Shown: in pieces, positions 9,091-16,946 of the stretch
Position numbering within the stretch: the stretch's first letter is position 1
Layout: the number at the start of each line of letters is the position of its first letter
Assembly (NCBI GenBank): GCA_964448045.1
Contig: CAYUVF010000005.1
Span: forward strand, 1 to 64,000
Direction of reading: 5' to 3'
Origin: CAYUVF01 sp964448045
GTDB lineage: Bacteria; Bacteroidota; Rhodothermia; Rhodothermales; Salinibacteraceae
Length of the DNA stretch: 64,000 nucleotides
Made by a program: the position numbers and the translations under genes
Notes under the pieces: generated by a model
The model's input: only the letters and a program-made list of their open reading frames with translations
The model's database searches: none
What the model was told of the DNA's origin: nothing

Positions 9091-11226
9091 TTAGTTCTTC
9101 TGCCCGTTCTCTTGCTTCTCGATGAAGGGCTTGCGCGTGAGGCGCAGTTTGCCATCGTCACGGACCTCCAGCAGGTTGACCATGACTTTGTCGCCGACCT
9201 GGACGTAGTCTTCCACGTTCTCGACGTAGCCGTAATCCAGCTCCGAGATGTGGAGCAGACCCGACTTGCCCGGCATGATCTCGACGATCGCGCCGAACGG
9301 CTTCACCGAGCGCACGGTGCCCTCGTAGTTTTCGCCTTCTTCGGGCACGGCGATGATCTGCTTAACGCGCTCCACCGCGGCTTCCGCGCCTTTCTGATCC
9401 TTCGCAGCGATCGTCACGTGACCGACGCCGTCTTTCTCGTCAATCGAGATCTGCGTGTCGGTCTCTTCTTGAATGCTCTTGACGATCTTACCGCCCGGAC
9501 CAATCACAGCGCCGATGTGCTCGGGGTCGATCGTAATCTTGGTAAGGCGCGGCGCATACCTCGACAGATCGGGACGCGGGGCAGACAGCTCGCGATCCAT
9601 CGTGTCGAGAATTTGCATGCGGGCCTGGCGGGCCTGCTTCAGCGCTTTGAGCAGCGTCTCGCGGGGCAGGCCATCAATCTTGATGTCCATCTGGCAGGCC
9701 GTGATGCCGTCACGCGTACCCGTGATCTTGAAGTCCATGTCGCCGAGGTGATCCTCGGTACCCAGGATATCTGTCAGGATCTGGGTGCGCTCGCCATCGG
9801 TGATGAGCCCCATCGCGATGCCGGCCACCGGCTTCTTGATCGGCACCCCGGCGTCCATCAGCGCGAGGCTGCCGGCACACACGCTGGCCATCGACGAGGA
9901 GCCGTTGGACTCCAGCACCTCGGCGTTGACGCGGATGGTGTAGGGGAACTCGTCCTGGCTCGGGATGACAGCACTCAGCGCACGCTCGGCAAGGATGCCG
10001 TGGCCAATCTCGCGGCGCTTGGGCCCGCGGAGGAAGCTGGCTTCACCCACGCAGAACGGCGGAAAGCGGTAGTGCAGGAAGAACGGCTTGTCGACATCGG
10101 TGAAGACCTCATCGACGGGCTGCACGTCTTTGCTCGTGCCCAGCGTCACCGAGCCGATCACCTGCGTTTCGCCGCGGGTGAAGATGGCCGAGCCGTGGAC
10201 GCGCGGCAGATAGTGCGTATCCGTCCAAATCGGGCGAACCTCGTCGAGGGCGCGGTCGTCGAGGCGCTTGCCCTCGTTAAGGACGCGCTCGCGAGTCATC
10301 TTCTTTTCGAGGATGCCGACCGCATCGCGAATCTCGGATTCGAGGTTCTCTTCCATCCCCAGGACTTCGTCGCCAAGGCGGTCGACAGCTTCATCCTTGA
10401 TGGCACTGATGCGATCGTAGAACTCCTGCTTCTCGTACGGCTGGCTGACGTGCTCGCGAATCTTGTCGCCCACCACGTCTTCGACCTGGCGAACCAGATC
10501 ATCGGGGACGGTGAACGTCTCGTAATCGAAGTCCGCAGCTCCACCGGCTTCGCGGACGAGCTCCAGCTGCGCCTGGCAGAGCTTCCGGATAGCCGCGTGC
10601 GCCACATCGAGCGCATCGACCATGTCCTCCTCACTGATCTCATCCATCTCGCCTTCCACCATCACGATGGCGTCTTCCTTACCGGCGACGATGAGATCGA
10701 GGTCACTCTCCTCGGTTTCTTCCATCGTCGGGTTGACGACGAACTCGCCGTCGACAAGTCCGACGCGCACTTCGGCAATCGGGCCGTCGAAGGGGGCGCC
10801 AGACATCATCAGCGCGGCCGAGGCCCCCACGCCGGCGACAACATCGGCATCGTGCTTCTCATCGGCCGAGAGGACGTAGTTGACGAGGTGGGTGCTGTAA
10901 TAGAATCCGTCGGGAAAGAGCGGACGGATGGCGCGGTCGATCAGCCGCGCGGTGAGCGTTTCTTTGTCGGTCGGGCGCCCCTCGCGCTTGATGAAGCCGC
11001 CAGGGACTTTGCCACCGGCCGCAAACTTCTCCCGGTAATCGACCGTGAGTGGGAAGAACCCTTTGTCGGGGTTGGGGCTGTCCGAGAACGTCGCGGTCGA
11101 GAGCACCATGGTATCTCCCAGGCGCACGACGACCGACCCATTGGCTTGCTTCGCAAGTCGCCCCGTCTCAATCGAGAGGGTCTTACCGGGGGCGTATTCG
11201 ATGGTTTTGATAGTTGCTTCAGGCAT
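9091..11226 (-). CDS. pnp: Polyribonucleotide nucleotidyltransferase (PNPase)
   Basis: The 711-residue protein is a phosphorolytic 3'-to-5' exoribonuclease that degrades mRNA and can add tails to RNA. The sequence shows two RNase PH-like domains (about 10-230 and 320-540) joined by an all-helical linker. A KH domain follows (IGAVIGPGGKIVKSI, about 565-620), then an S1 domain (about 630-700, with GTVRSVKPFGAIVEI). Conserved catalytic-core stretches FLRGPKRREIGHG and MDFKITGTRDGITA are present. It is the last gene of the rimP-to-pnp cluster. The 129-bp gap after rpsO holds several hairpins that may serve as an autoregulated, RNase III-type leader, as known for E. coli rpsO-pnp. Confidence 0.97.
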   Translation of the reverse strand: MPEATIKTIEYAPGKTLSIETGRLAKQANGSVVVRLGDTMVLSTATFSDSPNPDKGFFPLTVDYREKFAAGGKVPGGFIKREGRPTDKETLTARLIDRAIRPLFPDGFYYSTHLVNYVLSADEKHDADVVAGVGASAALMMSGAPFDGPIAEVRVGLVDGEFVVNPTMEETEESDLDLIVAGKEDAIVMVEGEMDEISEEDMVDALDVAHAAIRKLCQAQLELVREAGGAADFDYETFTVPDDLVRQVEDVVGDKIREHVSQPYEKQEFYDRISAIKDEAVDRLGDEVLGMEENLESEIRDAVGILEKKMTRERVLNEGKRLDDRALDEVRPIWTDTHYLPRVHGSAIFTRGETQVIGSVTLGTSKDVQPVDEVFTDVDKPFFLHYRFPPFCVGEASFLRGPKRREIGHGILAERALSAVIPSQDEFPYTIRVNAEVLESNGSSSMASVCAGSLALMDAGVPIKKPVAGIAMGLITDGERTQILTDILGTEDHLGDMDFKITGTRDGITACQMDIKIDGLPRETLLKALKQARQARMQILDTMDRELSAPRPDLSRYAPRLTKITIDPEHIGAVIGPGGKIVKSIQEETDTQISIDEKDGVGHVTIAAKDQKGAEAAVERVKQIIAVPEEGENYEGTVRSVKPFGAIVEIMPGKSGLLHISELDYGYVENVEDYVQVGDKVMVNLLEVRDDGKLRLTRKPFIEKQENGQKN

Positions 11227-11267
11227 ATTCGTCTACGTCAAATTCGGTCAACATCATCAGCGGATAG

Positions 11268-11344
11268 GCAGCGCAAGGCTGCACAACGAGATCGTCTCGG
11301 TACATACACGAACGGCGGCGCCCCGTTGATCGGAATGCCGCCGT
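11268..11344 (-). promoter_or_regulatory. Structured rpsO-pnp intergenic leader (three hairpins)
   Basis: Three inverted repeats lie in the pnp leader: GCAGC/GCTGC (11268-11282), CGAGA/TCTCG (11287-11299), and an 8-bp perfect ACGGCGGC/GCCGCCGT stem (11312-11344). In E. coli the corresponding rpsO-pnp gap contains RNase III-cleaved stems used for PNPase autoregulation. The similarity here is positional and structural only. No T-tract follows the largest stem, so it is not a simple terminator. Confidence 0.45.
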
Positions 11345-11355
11345 AGAGACGTGCT

Positions 11356-11622
11356 CTATTTCCGGAGTCCAAGTTCTTTGATGAGCGTCCGGTAGCGCTC
11401 AATTTTGTTGTTCTGGAGGTAGTTCAGGAGCCGGCGACGCTTTCCGACGAGCTTGAGCAGCCCATGCCGGGTGGAGTGGTCTTGCGGATGCTCCTTGAGG
11501 TGATCCGTCAGCCGGTTGATACGCTTGGTGAAAATGGCGATCTGCACCTCCGGCGTTCCTGTGTCGTCGGCGCTCTTTCCAAAGCGGTCGACGAGTTCTT
11601 GCTTCTCTTCCTTTGTAATCAT
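11356..11622 (-). CDS. rpsO: 30S ribosomal protein S15
   Basis: The 88-residue protein matches the normal S15 length. It carries the family pattern GTPEVQIAIFTKRINRLTDHL and, near the C-terminus, LVGKRRRLLNYL. S15 is an early-binding protein of the 30S platform. The gene sits between ribF and pnp, the usual bacterial order, and a likely extended -10 promoter lies 24 bp upstream of its ATG. Confidence 0.98.
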   Translation of the reverse strand: MITKEEKQELVDRFGKSADDTGTPEVQIAIFTKRINRLTDHLKEHPQDHSTRHGLLKLVGKRRRLLNYLQNNKIERYRTLIKELGLRK

Positions 11623-11645
11623 CGAGTGTGTTAGAACCTCTTTAG

Positions 11646-11654
11646 ATTATACCA
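11646..11654 (-). promoter_or_regulatory. Extended -10 promoter for rpsO (-pnp)
   Basis: On the minus strand the sequence reads TGGTATAATC: a perfect TATAAT hexamer preceded by the TG of an extended -10 element. The likely start of transcription is about 15-18 bases upstream of the rpsO ATG. No good -35 hexamer is seen, which fits extended -10 promoters. It would let rpsO-pnp be transcribed independently of the upstream genes. Confidence 0.5.
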
Positions 11655-11711
11655 TGCTAAAGAAGAAATCCAGGCCTACGCGCCTCCCGATGGGAAGCAG
11701 CTGATCCATGA

Positions 11712-12650
11712 TCAGTCTAAGGCTTGAATGACTCTTTTACAATGGTCTTCATCTCGGGAAAGTTGCGCGACCAGGTCATCAACTGAGTCGAATTTCTTCT
11801 CGTCTCGCAATCTTCGCAAGAATTCTACACGTACCGTCTGCCCGTACAAATCCCCCTCAAAGTCGAGCAGATGCACCTCCACCGTGACATCCATCCCCTC
11901 GAAAGTGGGGCGCCGGCCGATGTTCATCATCCCCGCGTGCACTGGCCCCTCAGCACCGATCTGCACATGCGTGGCGTACACGCCGATCTGCGGGACAAGC
12001 TTGTTCGGATGGTGAATGTCGAGATTCGCCGTCGGATAGCCGATTTGGCGGCCGCGCCCGGCGCCTTTTTCCACCGTTCCGCTCAGCACGTAGGGCCGCC
12101 CGAGCAGCTCGGAGGCCCGAGTCACATCGCCTTCCTTGGCGAGCAGCGAGCGGATCTGGCTGGACGAGACCACGTCGTGGTTGACCTCCTGCGGGGGAAT
12201 CACGTCGACCGAAAAGCCGTGCGCCGTACCCATCCGCTCCAAGAGCGCACGGTTGCCCTCCCGGTCTTTCCCGAAGGCATGATCGTATCCGATGACGATC
12301 TCTTTCATGCCTACCTGCTCCAGCAGTACTTCTTCGACGTATTCGGTTGCCTGCAGATTGGCAAACGCTTCCGTGAATGGGAGCACGACGAAGCGGTCGA
12401 TGCCCAGCGCGTCGAGAATGCGGGCGCGTTCGTCGATTGTGGTCAGAAGCGGAACAGCGTCACCATGCACCACCGCCCGCGGATGCGGATCAAATGATAC
12501 GACCGTGCTGGAACCATTCCGGGCCACCGCCCGGCGCTTGAGGTACTGGAGAATAGCCTGATGCCCCCGGTGAACTCCGTCGAAGGTCCCGGTCGTCACG
12601 ACGGACGTCTCGTCACACTCGATCTGATCTGAGCCAACCTCGTATCGCAT
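11712..12650 (-). CDS. ribF: Bifunctional riboflavin kinase/FAD synthetase
   Basis: The 312-residue protein converts riboflavin to FMN and then FAD. The N-terminal nucleotidyltransferase domain carries GTFDGVHRGHQ (about residues 19-29) and the IGYDHAFGKDREG segment. The C-terminal riboflavin kinase domain carries GRGRQIGYPTANL and MMNIGRRPTF. The ATG at 12650 (MRYEVGSD) was chosen because it lies 2 bp after the truB stop codon; a longer frame would run into truB. truB-ribF-rpsO-pnp order is widely conserved. A CTGATC-CAT-GATCAG inverted repeat overlaps the stop region but lacks a T-tract. Confidence 0.95.
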   Translation of the reverse strand: MRYEVGSDQIECDETSVVTTGTFDGVHRGHQAILQYLKRRAVARNGSSTVVSFDPHPRAVVHGDAVPLLTTIDERARILDALGIDRFVVLPFTEAFANLQATEYVEEVLLEQVGMKEIVIGYDHAFGKDREGNRALLERMGTAHGFSVDVIPPQEVNHDVVSSSQIRSLLAKEGDVTRASELLGRPYVLSGTVEKGAGRGRQIGYPTANLDIHHPNKLVPQIGVYATHVQIGAEGPVHAGMMNIGRRPTFEGMDVTVEVHLLDFEGDLYGQTVRVEFLRRLRDEKKFDSVDDLVAQLSRDEDHCKRVIQALD

Positions 12651-12652
12651 GA

Positions 12653-13414
12653 TTATCCGGTTTGCGTAAGCGCCGCCTCCAGTTGATCGATCGCCCAAGC
12701 ATCCTCCACCTGGTATGGACCGATGGCGATCCGGCGCAGCGCAGTCAAGTGCGCTCCAACGCCCAGCTCTTGCCCATAGTCGTGCACGAGGCTGCGGATA
12801 TATGTGCCTTTTGAGCATGCAACACGAAAGGTAACCTCGGGCCCGTCGCGCTCAAGCAACTCAAACGTCTCGATCGTCACAAGCCGCGGCGGCCGTTCAA
12901 CGGTTTCGCCGCGGCGAGCTTTCTTATACAGCCGCTCGCCTTCCACCTTGACAGCAGAGTACATCGGCGGACGCTGTTCGATGGTGCCGAGGAAAGACTT
13001 GCGCGCCGCTTCGAGCATCGCATCGGTGATGGGCTGCCAGTCGTGCCGCTCACGAACTTCCGTCTCGGTGTCGTACGAGGGCGTGACCTCACCCAGGCGC
13101 AGCGTACCGATATATTCTTTCGGCAGCCCCATGAAGCTTTCCATGCGCTTGGTAGCCCGCCCAACCAGCAGAATCAGCAGACCCGTGGCGTGGGGATCGA
13201 GCGTGCCCGCATGCCCGACCTTAGCTTCCGCCCAGCCCCGAACGTCGCGCACCATATCAAACGACGTTCGCCCGTACGGCTTGTCAATCAACAGCACGGC
13301 TTCGTCGAACGTGTCCGGCACATCGGGGGTACCGAAGACATCGTCCTGGGGATGGGTCTTGGAACGCGCAGAGGAGCGAGGCACAGGGGAAGAGAGCGGC
13401 GAAGTGGCACTCAA
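12653..13414 (-). CDS. truB: tRNA pseudouridine(55) synthase
   Basis: TruB makes pseudouridine 55 in the T-loop of tRNAs. The 253-residue sequence has the catalytic GTLDPHATG motif (Asp73) and the DKPYGRTSFD start of the core, with AVKVEGERLYKKAR and SKGTYIRSL further on. The start is uncertain: the TTG at 13414 overlaps the rbfA stop (TTGA) and gives a non-conserved, Ser/Pro-rich leader of about 35 residues. In-frame GTG codons downstream are alternatives, and there is no ATG before the conserved core. Confidence 0.93.
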   Translation of the reverse strand: MSATSPLSSPVPRSSARSKTHPQDDVFGTPDVPDTFDEAVLLIDKPYGRTSFDMVRDVRGWAEAKVGHAGTLDPHATGLLILLVGRATKRMESFMGLPKEYIGTLRLGEVTPSYDTETEVRERHDWQPITDAMLEAARKSFLGTIEQRPPMYSAVKVEGERLYKKARRGETVERPPRLVTIETFELLERDGPEVTFRVACSKGTYIRSLVHDYGQELGVGAHLTALRRIAIGPYQVEDAWAIDQLEAALTQTG

Positions 13415-13785
13415 GAATCGGCGTTGCGGCGCTTGCGCTCCTCGCGGATCCGGTCGAAAAGCTTCTCCATCTTCTTCGCTTTCTGCAGCGATTCATCAAG
13501 GAAAAACTCAATCTCGGGGATCGTCCGCACCTGATGGCGGATCCGAGAGGCGAGATAATCGCGGACCTGAGGCGTGAGCGCTTGAAGCTGCTTGAAGGTC
13601 GCCTCGCGCTGGGGCTTAGTATCCCCCATGACACTGGCGTGAATGTACGCCGTCGAGAGATCCGGCGTAACACGGGCGCGAGTGACCGTCACCATCGGAT
13701 GCAACTGATCGGAGAATTCTTTCTGCAGAATATCGGCCACTTCACGCTGGACCAGTTCAGCGACCCGTTCGGTGCGAATACTCAT
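13411..13785 (-). CDS. rbfA: Ribosome-binding factor A
   Basis: The 124-residue KH-fold protein is needed for late maturation of the 30S subunit and 16S rRNA 5'-end processing. It starts MSIRTERVAELVQREVADIL, the usual RbfA opening, and contains VTVTRARVTPDLSTAYIHASV and the IPEIEFFLDESL end. Its length is typical. It overlaps truB by 4 bp and follows infB by 93 bp in the classic nusA-infB-rbfA-truB order. Confidence 0.95.
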   Translation of the reverse strand: MSIRTERVAELVQREVADILQKEFSDQLHPMVTVTRARVTPDLSTAYIHASVMGDTKPQREATFKQLQALTPQVRDYLASRIRHQVRTIPEIEFFLDESLQKAKKMEKLFDRIREERKRRNADS

Positions 13786-13878
13786 GGGAATGGGGAATGA
13801 CGAGGTACGATTGGGGGATGGAGAGCGACGAGGCCGATAGACCCATCGGCATTCGGCAACTCGCAGTGTGTCCTCCGA

Positions 13879-16800
13879 TCAGACTTCGAGGGTCCGCTTT
13901 TCCTCGACGATCTTGTACGATTCGAGGTTGTCGCCTACCTTGATATCGTTGAAGTTCTGGACGGATATGCCGCACTCGTAGCCGCTCTGGACCGTCTTGA
14001 CGTCTTCCTGGTAACGCTTGAGTGAGCCGATCTGGCCCTCGTAGACAACCACGCCGTCGCGCACCACGCGGATGCGATGATTCCGGCTGATTTCGCCTTC
14101 GAGGACGTACGATCCGGCCACCGTACCCACATCGGGCACCTTGAAGATCTCACGCACCTCGGCCGTACCCAGCGTCTCTTCGTGGCGCTCGGGTGAGAGC
14201 AGACCTTCCAGCGCATCGCGAACGTCTTCAATGGCGTCGTAGATGATGGAGTAGGTGTGGATGTCGACCTCCTCCTGCTCGGCGGCCTCGCGCGCACCAG
14301 GCGTGGGTCGCACCTGGAAGCCAATGATTACAGCATCCGAGGCGCGGGCGAGCATGACATCGCTCTCGGTAATCGCCCCGACGCCGCTGTGAATGATGCT
14401 AACGGCCACCTCGTCGGTCTTGAGCTTGAGAAGCGCATCGGCCAGCGCCTCGACGGAGCCGCCCACATCGGCCTTGACGATCAGGTTGAGCTCCTGGAAC
14501 TCGCCCTCGGCCATCTTGCGACTGACCTGTTCGAGCGAGACCTGGCTCTTGCGGCGCAACTCCTGCTCGCGGTGAATCTGTTGACGCTCGGTGGCGATTT
14601 CACGGGCTTCGCTCTCCTCTTCCATCGCGACGAACTGGTCGCCCACTTCGGGCTGACCATTCGCACCCAGAACGAGGGCTGGCATGGAAGGACCGACGGC
14701 CTCAACCCGATTGTCGCGCTCATCGAACATGGCCCGGACACGGCCGCTGTGCACACCCGCGACGAACGGATCGCCGACCTCGAGGGTGCCATTCTGCACG
14801 AGCACGGTGACGACCGTACCCCGGCCTTTCTCTTTCCGGCTCTCGATGACAATGCCGTTCGCCAATCGGTTCGGATTCGCCTTCAGTTCGAGGAGTTCGG
14901 ACTGCAGGGTGACCTTCTCCAGTAGGTCGTTGATGCCCTCGCCTGTCTTGGCCGAAACCATGGAGCACTGGGCTTTACCGCCATACTGCTCAACCAACAC
15001 ATTATGTTCGGCGAGCTCCTGCATGACGCGTTGCTCGTCGGCCTCGGGCTTGTCAATCTTGTTAATAGCAACAACGATTGGGACTTCGGCTGCCTGGGCG
15101 TGGTTGATGGCCTCCACGGTCTGCGGCATGACGCCGTCATCGGCAGCTACGACGAGGATAACCACATCGGTAGCCTTAGCGCCGCGGGCACGCATGGCAG
15201 TGAAAGCCTCGTGACCCGGCGTATCGAGGAAGGTGATGTCGCCATCGAGATCGGTGAGCTCGACGTTGTAGGCGCCGATGTGCTGCGTGATGCCCCCTTC
15301 CTCGCCGGCAACTACGTTAGCACTACGGATGTAGTCCAACAGTGAAGTCTTGCCGTGATCGACATGTCCCATAACGGTGACCACGGGCGCACGATGCTCT
15401 AACTCGTCGGGCGCATCTTCTTCGACTTCGAGTCCGCCACCGGTGTATTCCTCGACGAATTCAACTTCGTAGTCGTACTCGTCGGCGATAAACTCAATGG
15501 TATCGCGGTCGAGGCGCTGGTTGATGGACACCATCATACCCGCATCGAAGAGCGTGGTGATGACTTCGTTGACGGGCTCGCCCATCAGATTGGCCAGCTC
15601 CCCGGTCGAGACAAACTCGGTGACGCGGAGGACGCCTTCCTGCTCTTTGCGGCGCTCCCGCTCTTTGCGGCGCTCCTCGGCATGACGTTCACGGCGGCGG
15701 CGGCGGCGGCGCTGGCGAGCACGACTGGCCCCCTGCTCCAACTCCTGAAGCGTCTCCTGAATGGTCTGCTCGACGTCTTCTTCGTCGACGCCTCGCTTCT
15801 TCTTGCGCTTCGACTTTTTGGACTTCTTCTTTTTCTGCTGCTGCTTCTTCTGTTCCTGCTTCTCTTTCGATTTCTTGTCCTTGCTCTTGCGCTTCCGCTT
15901 GCGCTTGCGGCGGCGCTGCTGGAAGCTGGACAGGTCGACTTTGCCCACGACCTGGGTGCCACTCAACCGATAGCGGTTGGCCTTGAGGGTAGACTCGTCT
16001 TCTTCCTCTTCCTCCTCTCCGTCAGTCGCCTCGACATCGGCGATGTCTTCTGCTTCGAGGTCATCCTCGGTGGGGTCGAACTCGTCTTCTTCAGCTTCCG
16101 CCTCCTCTGAGGCATCGGCTGCCGTTTCCTCGGCTTCGGCGTCGTCGGCTTCGGCTGTTGCAGCCTCGGCCTCATCGGCTTCATCAGCTTCATCGGCGGT
16201 TTCAGCTTCTGGAGCTTCCGCTTCAGTCGCTTCAGCCTCTGGAACCTCATCAGTTTCAGCGGCGTCGGCATCCGCTTCGACTGCGGCCGGTTCGGTTTCC
16301 TCATCGGCCTCGGCGTCGGTACCTTCATGCGCCGCAGGTTCAGTCGTGGACGCTTCAGCCGGGGCCGGCTCCTCCTCATCGGCCGCTTCGGGCACCGTAT
16401 CAGGCGTTGCTTCATCGGTCGCCTCAGCAGGCTCGTCTTCAACCGTCTCCTCGGCAACCCCGTCCTCCGATGCAACGGGCTCAGACGCAGGGGCGGCCGT
16501 TTCGTCTTCAGCCGCCTCGGGTTCAGCCGCCTCGGGCGCACGCTCGGTATCGTCGTCTTCTTCAACTGCACTGGTGTCGGGGAGAGGCTCTTCCTGATCG
16601 TCGGTCTCCTCATCGAGGGAGGCAACTTCGCTGCGGTCGACGCCATCGTCGCTGGTCGACTCCGATCGCAGCTCACGGACCCGGGCCGCAGCCTCCGCAT
16701 CGTCGGCGTACTCTTTCAATAGGACAAAGTACGCCTCCTCATCCGTGATGGACGCATTGATACCCTTGCCAGAGAGCGCATCGGCATAGCCCTCCTCCTC

Positions 16801-16890
16801 GAGAAAGTCGACAACACGGTCGGCCGTGATGTTGAGCTCTCGGGCGACTTTGAACAGCCGTTTCTTTTTGAATTTCTCGGTCGTGGCCAT
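13879..16890 (-). CDS. infB: Translation initiation factor IF-2 with long acidic N-terminal region
   Basis: The 1003-residue GTPase delivers initiator tRNA to the 30S P-site. An IF2-N helical domain (residues 1-65, KRLFKVARELNITADRVV) is followed by about 240 residues almost entirely of Glu, Ala, Asp and Thr (roughly 75-305). Next come a very basic Lys/Arg stretch (about 325-420) and a second IF2-N-like domain. The G domain has GHVDHGKTSLL near residue 507, DTPGHEAF and NKID. Domains II-IV make up the rest. The acid-then-basic linker is unusually polarised, and in halophiles such acidic regions are common. It lies 56 bp after nusA in the same operon. Confidence 0.97.
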   Translation of the reverse strand: MATTEKFKKKRLFKVARELNITADRVVDFLEEEGYADALSGKGINASITDEEAYFVLLKEYADDAEAAARVRELRSESTSDDGVDRSEVASLDEETDDQEEPLPDTSAVEEDDDTERAPEAAEPEAAEDETAAPASEPVASEDGVAEETVEDEPAEATDEATPDTVPEAADEEEPAPAEASTTEPAAHEGTDAEADEETEPAAVEADADAAETDEVPEAEATEAEAPEAETADEADEADEAEAATAEADDAEAEETAADASEEAEAEEDEFDPTEDDLEAEDIADVEATDGEEEEEEDESTLKANRYRLSGTQVVGKVDLSSFQQRRRKRKRKRKSKDKKSKEKQEQKKQQQKKKKSKKSKRKKKRGVDEEDVEQTIQETLQELEQGASRARQRRRRRRRERHAEERRKERERRKEQEGVLRVTEFVSTGELANLMGEPVNEVITTLFDAGMMVSINQRLDRDTIEFIADEYDYEVEFVEEYTGGGLEVEEDAPDELEHRAPVVTVMGHVDHGKTSLLDYIRSANVVAGEEGGITQHIGAYNVELTDLDGDITFLDTPGHEAFTAMRARGAKATDVVILVVAADDGVMPQTVEAINHAQAAEVPIVVAINKIDKPEADEQRVMQELAEHNVLVEQYGGKAQCSMVSAKTGEGINDLLEKVTLQSELLELKANPNRLANGIVIESRKEKGRGTVVTVLVQNGTLEVGDPFVAGVHSGRVRAMFDERDNRVEAVGPSMPALVLGANGQPEVGDQFVAMEEESEAREIATERQQIHREQELRRKSQVSLEQVSRKMAEGEFQELNLIVKADVGGSVEALADALLKLKTDEVAVSIIHSGVGAITESDVMLARASDAVIIGFQVRPTPGAREAAEQEEVDIHTYSIIYDAIEDVRDALEGLLSPERHEETLGTAEVREIFKVPDVGTVAGSYVLEGEISRNHRIRVVRDGVVVYEGQIGSLKRYQEDVKTVQSGYECGISVQNFNDIKVGDNLESYKIVEEKRTLEV

Positions 16891-16946
16891 GTAGCGGGTT
16901 CGTAATTAGACATTTTCTGATGAGCTCGTCACGAGCTCAAGGGCAC

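Noticed and set aside
8827..11346. Plus-strand open frame of 839 codons opposite pnp
   Set aside because: It is a shadow of pnp in GC-rich DNA; its translation is Arg/His/Leu-rich with no domain, while the minus strand encodes complete PNPase.
11701..11715. CTGATC-CAT-GATCAG inverted repeat at the end of ribF as a terminator
   Set aside because: The stem is only 6 bp and no T-tract follows; rpsO appears to have its own promoter regardless.
15977..16597. Plus-strand Ser/Ala-rich frame opposite infB
   Set aside because: It is the complement of the Glu/Ala-coding repeat region of IF-2 and is a composition artefact.
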